Made by a program: the position numbers and the translations under genes
The notes under the pieces: model-generated
The model's database searches: none
Told to the model about the DNA's origin: nothing
The model's input: the letters and a program-made list of their open reading frames with translations, nothing else
Part shown: positions 7,112-11,100 of the stretch, piece after piece
Numbering within the stretch: position 1 is the first letter of the stretch
Layout: every line of letters starts with the position of its first letter
Assembly: GCA_018700655.1 (NCBI GenBank)
Contig: JABIUG010000020.1
Location: 1-11,100 of the forward strand
Reading direction: 5' to 3'
DNA length: 11,100 nucleotides
Source: Rhodospirillaceae bacterium
GTDB lineage: Bacteria; Pseudomonadota; Alphaproteobacteria; SP197

Positions 7112-7861
7112 ATGGATTTTTCAGGCAAGCGCGTTCTGGTTACGGGGTCGACACGCGGCATTGGCATCGAGACAGCGCGGGCGTTCATGGAACGCGGCGC
7201 GACGGTGGTCGTGCATGGCCGCTCGCAGGGTTCGGTCGATCGGACCGTCGCGGAATTGGGCGGCGGAATCGGCCTTGCCGCCGATCTTGGGTCCCTGACG
7301 GAATGCCGCAGACTGATCGATGCGTCGGTTGAAGCACTGGGCGGCCTGGATGTTCTCGTCAACAATGCAGGACTTGGCGACGGTGAAACCTTCGTGGATT
7401 CCGACGAAGCACTGTGGCAGGCAACGATGGACATCAACCTGCGCGCACCGTTCTTTCTCACGCAATATGCCCTTCCGGCGTTGCGCGAATCCGGTGGCAA
7501 CGTGGTCATGGTCTCCTCGGTTTCGGGCCTGATGGGCCATCCCGAAGGAGTTTCTGTCTACTGCACGTCAAAGGGCGGACTCAACAACATGACCCGTGTT
7601 CTGGCGCTGGAACTGGCTGACCAGGTCAGGGTCAACGCGATCGCACCAGGCCCGATCGATACCGACATGCACCGCATCCCGGCCCGTGAATCGGGTGACG
7701 AGTCCGGCTACTTCGACGCGATCGACAACGCGGTGCCCATGGGCCGGATCGGAGCAGTCCGCGAAATGGCCAACGGCATCCTCTATCTCGCCAGCGATCT
7801 TGCGGGTTACACCACAGGCGCCATCCTGTCGCTCGATGGCGGCATGGCGGCCGGCCACTAG
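7112..7861 (+). CDS. short-chain dehydrogenase/reductase (classical SDR)
   Basis: NAD(P)-dependent oxidation or reduction of a hydroxyl/keto group in the cytoplasm. The 249-residue length is normal for a classical SDR. TGSTRGIG (11-18) binds the cofactor, NNAG (84-87) stabilises the core, and the catalytic set is Ser136, Tyr150 and Lys154 (YCTSK). NAIAPGPIDTDM (175-186) and the C-terminal LDGG complete the signature. Arg15 in the glycine loop may favour NADP, although HGRS (35-38) after the second strand leaves this open. The start has AGGGGG at 7101-7106, five bases upstream; an ATG at 7107 is out of frame. The gene sits between the hydrolase and the large flavoenzyme. SDR substrates cannot be predicted from these motifs; a FabG-like or sugar-alcohol role is equally possible. 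Confidence 0.92.
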   Translation: MDFSGKRVLVTGSTRGIGIETARAFMERGATVVVHGRSQGSVDRTVAELGGGIGLAADLGSLTECRRLIDASVEALGGLDVLVNNAGLGDGETFVDSDEALWQATMDINLRAPFFLTQYALPALRESGGNVVMVSSVSGLMGHPEGVSVYCTSKGGLNNMTRVLALELADQVRVNAIAPGPIDTDMHRIPARESGDESGYFDAIDNAVPMGRIGAVREMANGILYLASDLAGYTTGAILSLDGGMAAGH

Positions 7862-7915
7862 AGCCCGATCGGCTCGGTTCGACCTGACATGACCCTGCTC
7901 TGAAACGGACAAACC

Positions 7916-9871
7916 ATGACCGGGTTCCCCAACCTCTTTTCGCCTATCACCGTGGGGTCGCGGACCTTCCGCAATCGCATCTTTTCGACCGGGCATATGA
8001 CATGCCTGCTGAATGATGACCTCGTGCCCGATGAACGGTTTGTCGCCTATCACGAGTCACGCGCCCGGGGTGGCGCCGGCCTGATCATCATGGAGGCAGC
8101 ACGCATCCATGAGACCGGCGGACACCGCAATCTCGATGTTTCAAGTGATGATGCCATTCCCGGCCTGCGCCGGGTCGGCGAAGCCGTACAAAAACATTGC
8201 TGTGCAATCTTCGGCCAGCTGGGCCATTCCGGCGCCTATGGCGTGACGACCGGAGATGGCAGTCTGGGTGTCTCTTATGCCCCATCCCAGGCAAAATCGT
8301 CGCGCTCGCACAATATCTCTCGGGAACTGCCGCTTTCACTGATCCATGAATACGTCGCGGCTTATGGTTCGGCGGGCGGACGCATGAAAAAGGCAGGACT
8401 GGACGGCGTGGAGATCCTGGCGAGTCACGCCCTTCTGCCCGCACAATTCCTCAATCCGGCGATGAACTGGCGCACGGATGCCTATGGCGGCAGCCTCGAA
8501 AACCGCATGCGGTTCCTACGCGAGATCATTGCCAGCGTGCGCGACAACATCGGCCCGAACACCGTGCTGGGCCTTCGTATTTCTGCCGACGAACTCCAGG
8601 AGGAGGGCAACAGTCCCGATGAACTGCTGGAAGTCTGCCGCCTGGTCGGCAACGAAGGTGCGCTCGACTACCTCAACGTCATCGCGGGTTCGATGATCGG
8701 ACTGAAAGGTTCGATCCACGTCGTTCCGCCCATGAACATCGAGGCCGGTTATCTGGCACCCCATACCGAGGCGGTGAAGAAGCTGGTTCCGATACCGGTG
8801 TTCGTTGCTGGCAGGATCAACCAGCCCCAGGAAGCCGAGCGCGTCCTGAAATCGGGCCAAGCCGACATGATCGGCATGACACGGGCCCAGATCGCCGACC
8901 CTGAAATGGCGAACAAGGCCCGCGAAGGTCGTCTGGACGATATCCGGGCCTGTATCGCCTGCAACCAGGCCTGCATCGGGCACATGCAGATGGGAATCGG
9001 AATTTCCTGCATCCAGCGCCCCGAAACAGGGCGTGAACTCGATTATGAGCAAAAACCTAAAACCACATCGCCCAGAACCGTGCTGGTTGCCGGTGGTGGC
9101 CCAGCCGGCATGAAAGCCGCGGCGGTGGCGGCCGAACGCGGCCACAAGGTGATCCTGTGCGAGGCTTCACCACGGCTCGGCGGACAAGCGCTTCTGGCCC
9201 AGGAACTACCCGGGCGGGCCGAGTTCGGCGGAATCGTGACCAATCTTGCACACGAGATGCAGGTCCATGGTGTCGAAGTCCGCATGGAGACGCAGGTTAC
9301 ACTCGAACTGATTAAGTCCATCGAAGCTGGCGCAGTGATCCTGGCAACCGGCGCCACACCCCACAAACCGGCACTCGAAGGCCAGGAGGACGCCCATGTT
9401 GTCGATGCCTGGCAGGTTATCCGGGGCGAAGCCAATGTCGGCGGCCGGGTCGTCATTGCCGACTGGCGATGCGACTGGGTTGGTCTGGGTCTTGCCGAAA
9501 AGTTGGCGCGCGACGGCTGCAAGGTCACCCTGGCGGTCAATGGTTATACGCCGGGCCAGATGATCCAGATGTACGTCCGCGACCGCTGGATCGGCGACCT
9601 GCACAAGCTCGGCGTCGAAATCATCCCCTATGCCCGGCTGTTCGGCGCCGATGCGACCAGCGCCTATCTGCAGCATGTCACCAGCGGCGAAGCAATCATT
9701 GTCGACGATGTCGACACCGTGGTGACCGCAATGGGCCATCTTCCCGTCACCGTCCTGGCCGATGCCCTCGAAGACTGGAGCGGGGACGTGCTGATGGCCG
9801 GCGACTGCCTGTCGCCAAGAACCTGTGAAGAGGCCGTTCTGGAAGGGATGAAGGCCGGTTTCGAGGTCTGA
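7916..9871 (+). CDS. FMN / 4Fe-4S / FAD oxidoreductase, trimethylamine dehydrogenase - 2,4-dienoyl-CoA reductase type
   Basis: This 651-residue protein has three parts. An old-yellow-enzyme TIM barrel (1-340) starts FPNLFSPITVGSRTFRNRI and includes DAYGGSLENR (188-197). The cluster motif C346-x2-C349-x3-C353-x11-C365 is the classical 4Fe-4S set. The C-terminal half is a pyridine-nucleotide-disulfide-oxidoreductase-like domain with AGGGPAG (392-398) and a closing MAGDC. Relatives demethylate amines (trimethylamine, dimethylamine, N-methylproline and stachydrine-type enzymes) or reduce dienoyl-CoA. The active-site strand reads LASHALLPAQFL: His171 is kept, but Leu173 stands where most relatives have Tyr. 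The second nucleotide site reads ADWRCDWVGLG (515-525) instead of GxGxxG, a degeneration also known in trimethylamine dehydrogenase. This leans toward a dehydrogenase/demethylase over an NADPH-driven reductase. The ribosome site is weak (CGGA, 7906-7909), but the N-terminus fits the family. It lies in the middle of the plus-strand run. Confidence 0.92.
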   Translation: MTGFPNLFSPITVGSRTFRNRIFSTGHMTCLLNDDLVPDERFVAYHESRARGGAGLIIMEAARIHETGGHRNLDVSSDDAIPGLRRVGEAVQKHCCAIFGQLGHSGAYGVTTGDGSLGVSYAPSQAKSSRSHNISRELPLSLIHEYVAAYGSAGGRMKKAGLDGVEILASHALLPAQFLNPAMNWRTDAYGGSLENRMRFLREIIASVRDNIGPNTVLGLRISADELQEEGNSPDELLEVCRLVGNEGALDYLNVIAGSMIGLKGSIHVVPPMNIEAGYLAPHTEAVKKLVPIPVFVAGRINQPQEAERVLKSGQADMIGMTRAQIADPEMANKAREGRLDDIRACIACNQACIGHMQMGIGISCIQRPETGRELDYEQKPKTTSPRTVLVAGGGPAGMKAAAVAAERGHKVILCEASPRLGGQALLAQELPGRAEFGGIVTNLAHEMQVHGVEVRMETQVTLELIKSIEAGAVILATGATPHKPALEGQEDAHVVDAWQVIRGEANVGGRVVIADWRCDWVGLGLAEKLARDGCKVTLAVNGYTPGQMIQMYVRDRWIGDLHKLGVEIIPYARLFGADATSAYLQHVTSGEAIIVDDVDTVVTAMGHLPVTVLADALEDWSGDVLMAGDCLSPRTCEEAVLEGMKAGFEV

Positions 9872-9907
9872 CGCCCGGCTACCACCCGATCAAGCAAGGA
9901 TTAGGCG

Positions 9908-10714
9908 ATGAAGGTTCTGGTAACGGGTGCCGCGGGCGCCATTGGCCGTGTGCTGCGTGATGGCATTGCAGGGCGCTATGATCTGGTCCGCCTGACCGAC
10001 CGGGTCGAGATGGCTCCTGCCCGCCAGGGCGTGGAGGTCGTTCAGGCCGAACTGACCGACATGGACGCCGTATGCGCCGCGATGGAAGGCATGGATGCCG
10101 TGGTTCACCTGAGCGCCATCGCTTTCGAGAACGAGTGGGACGCCATTCTTCCAAACAACATCGCAGCGACCTACAACGTGATTGAGGCTGCACGGCGGTG
10201 CGGTGCCAGACGGATCGTCTTTGCCAGTTCCAACCACGCGATCAGTTTCTACCGCCGCAGCCAGTTGATCGACCATACCGTGCCGCACCGTCCCGACACA
10301 CGGTACGGTTTGACCAAGGCCTTCGGCGAAGACCTGGGAAGCCTTTATGTCGACAAACACGACATGCAGTTCTTCAGCATGCGGATCGGGTCGTTCCAGC
10401 CCGAGCCCAGGGAAGCGCGCCAACTAGCCACATGGCTGAGCCATGGTGACATGACCCGGCTAGTGACCACCGGTCTGGAAACACCCGAACTGCGTTTTGC
10501 TCCGGTCTATGGCATCTCGCGCAACACCCGCACGTGGTGGGACAACAGCCTGGCCTACAGCCTGGGGTACGATCCCCAGGACAACGCAGAGGATCACGCC
10601 GAGCGGCTGCTGTCGGCTGACCCACCGGAACCAGGTGGTCCGGTCGCTCACACCTTCCAGGGCGGTATTTTTCCCGAGATGGAATTCGACGGAGATCTCG
10701 ATTCGATCCCCTGA
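9908..10714 (+). CDS. NAD-dependent epimerase/dehydratase family protein, uronate dehydrogenase-like
   Basis: This 268-residue extended-SDR protein has a size and motifs close to bacterial uronate dehydrogenase, which oxidises glucuronate or galacturonate at C1 to the aldarolactone using NAD. TGAAGAIG (6-13) is the cofactor loop, and Asp31 at the end of the second strand favours NAD. IVFASSNHAI (103-112) carries the Ser-Asn substrate residues. Tyr133 and Lys137 in YGLTK are catalytic. TWLSHGDM (175-182), WWDNS (210-214) and DPQDNAE (222-228) match segments I recall from Agrobacterium Udh. AAGGA at 9896-9900, seven bases upstream, supports the start. It is the last gene of the plus-strand run, 36 bases after the flavoenzyme, and its stop is five bases from that of the convergent Sir2 gene. 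Family assignment is strong. True uronate activity is moderately likely, since many alphaproteobacterial homologues have unknown sugar-acid substrates. Confidence 0.88.
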   Translation: MKVLVTGAAGAIGRVLRDGIAGRYDLVRLTDRVEMAPARQGVEVVQAELTDMDAVCAAMEGMDAVVHLSAIAFENEWDAILPNNIAATYNVIEAARRCGARRIVFASSNHAISFYRRSQLIDHTVPHRPDTRYGLTKAFGEDLGSLYVDKHDMQFFSMRIGSFQPEPREARQLATWLSHGDMTRLVTTGLETPELRFAPVYGISRNTRTWWDNSLAYSLGYDPQDNAEDHAERLLSADPPEPGGPVAHTFQGGIFPEMEFDGDLDSIP

Positions 10715-10719
10715 GTTCT

Positions 10720-11100
10720 TCAGTTGATCCCGGTGGCCGAACCCAGCAACAGGCCAATCTCGCCATGCACGACGAGATCGGCGTGGGCATCAAGTTCCGT
10801 CGGATCGCGGTTCACGATTACCAGAGTGGCGCCATTGCGCTTGGCGAAGGTCGGAAACGCTGCCGCGGGATAGACCAACAGGGACGACGCCATTGCAAGA
10901 AAGAGGTCGCAGCCCAAGGTGGCCTGTTCTGCACGTTCCATAGCGTCTTGCGGCATGGCCTGACCGAACGAGATGGTCGCCGATTTCACGATACCGCCAC
11001 AGACTGTGCAGAGCGGAAGTTCCTCGCGCTCGAGGAATGCCTCACGAATGGGTGCGATCTCGTAACGCTCGCCGCAATCAAGACAACGGGCGTAGGTCGC
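10720..11100 (-). CDS. Sir2-family NAD-dependent protein deacylase, 3' part (5' end outside window)
   Basis: Sirtuins remove acetyl or other acyl groups from protein lysines while consuming NAD. The visible 126 C-terminal residues contain the zinc ribbon, two C-x2-C pairs (visible residues 6/9 and 31/34, about nt 11074-11085 and 10999-11010), then the SFGQAMP strand (44-50) and the NAD-binding segment MASSLLVYPAA (70-80). NRDPTE and ADLVVHGEIG close the fold. The first part with the catalytic His and the Gly-rich NAD loop is beyond the window. In most sirtuins the NAD segment reads GTS or GSS; here Ala71 replaces the glycine. The gene converges on the sugar dehydrogenase gene with only five bases between stops. 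Known partners of bacterial sirtuins include acyl-CoA synthetases, one of which lies about 5 kb away. The family call is firm; the target is unknown. Confidence 0.93.
   Translation of the reverse strand, partial: ATYARCLDCGERYEIAPIREAFLEREELPLCTVCGGIVKSATISFGQAMPQDAMERAEQATLGCDLFLAMASSLLVYPAAAFPTFAKRNGATLVIVNRDPTELDAHADLVVHGEIGLLLGSATGIN

Noticed and set aside
2249..7861. Sulfoquinovose or other Entner-Doudoroff-like sugar pathway (SDR plus SMP-30 lactonase)
   Set aside because: The defining dehydratase, aldolase, glycosidase and transporter genes are not in the window, and the SDR and SMP-30 genes are in opposite runs.
7861..7875. GAGCC/GGCTC hairpin after the SDR gene as a terminator
   Set aside because: Only five base pairs and no T-run; the next gene on the same strand starts 40 bases later.
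1..11100. Mobile elements, CRISPR arrays, toxin-antitoxin pairs, tRNA or rRNA genes
   Set aside because: No repeats, transposase or integrase motifs, short paired toxin-type genes or RNA gene signatures were seen on either strand.

Overview
The window is GC-rich (roughly 60% by eye) and densely packed. It reads like a chromosomal stretch from a proteobacterium, most likely an alphaproteobacterium. That placement is an inference from protein style (for example the Sir2 subtype and the isochorismatase-like hydrolase) and from GC-biased third positions. I see no rRNA, tRNA, transposase, integrase, CRISPR repeat or phage gene. Eleven protein genes cover almost everything, no gene-free stretch exceeds 160 bases, and both edge genes are cut by the window.

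Layout. (1) 2-865 (+): 3' part of an acyl-CoA dehydrogenase. (2) 867-5769 (-): four genes read right to left: AMP-forming acyl-CoA ligase, zinc-independent MDR oxidoreductase (4-base overlap), SMP-30/gluconolactonase-like protein (3-base gap) and, after a 158-base gap, a family 2-like glycosyltransferase. The first three look translationally coupled. (3) 5770-5844: a 75-base divergent control region. (4) 5845-10714 (+): GNAT acetyltransferase, isochorismatase-family cysteine hydrolase, SDR oxidoreductase, a long FMN/4Fe-4S/FAD flavoenzyme of the trimethylamine dehydrogenase / 2,4-dienoyl-CoA reductase type, and a uronate-dehydrogenase-like NAD-dependent sugar dehydrogenase. Gaps are 36-60 bases. 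(5) 10720-11100 (-): 3' part of a Sir2-type protein deacylase, converging on the plus-strand run.

How they may work together. Most genes are soluble catabolic enzymes: acid activation (ligase), acyl-CoA oxidation (dehydrogenase), double-bond or carbonyl reduction (MDR, SDR), lactone opening (SMP-30), C1 oxidation of a sugar acid (uronate-dehydrogenase-like), amide or related hydrolysis (cysteine hydrolase), and a flavoenzyme that could demethylate an amine or reduce an enone. No transporter or transcription factor lies inside the window, so the substrate cannot be read off.

The idea most worth testing is regulatory. The acyl-CoA ligase carries a PX4GK motif at its catalytic lysine, is divergent from a GNAT acetyltransferase, and lies about 5 kb from a Sir2 deacylase. 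These are the three parts of a reversible lysine-acylation switch. The other notable points are active-site departures in the flavoenzyme and in the acyl-CoA dehydrogenase. Overall this looks like an uncharacterised catabolic island made of known families, not a clearly new kind of system.
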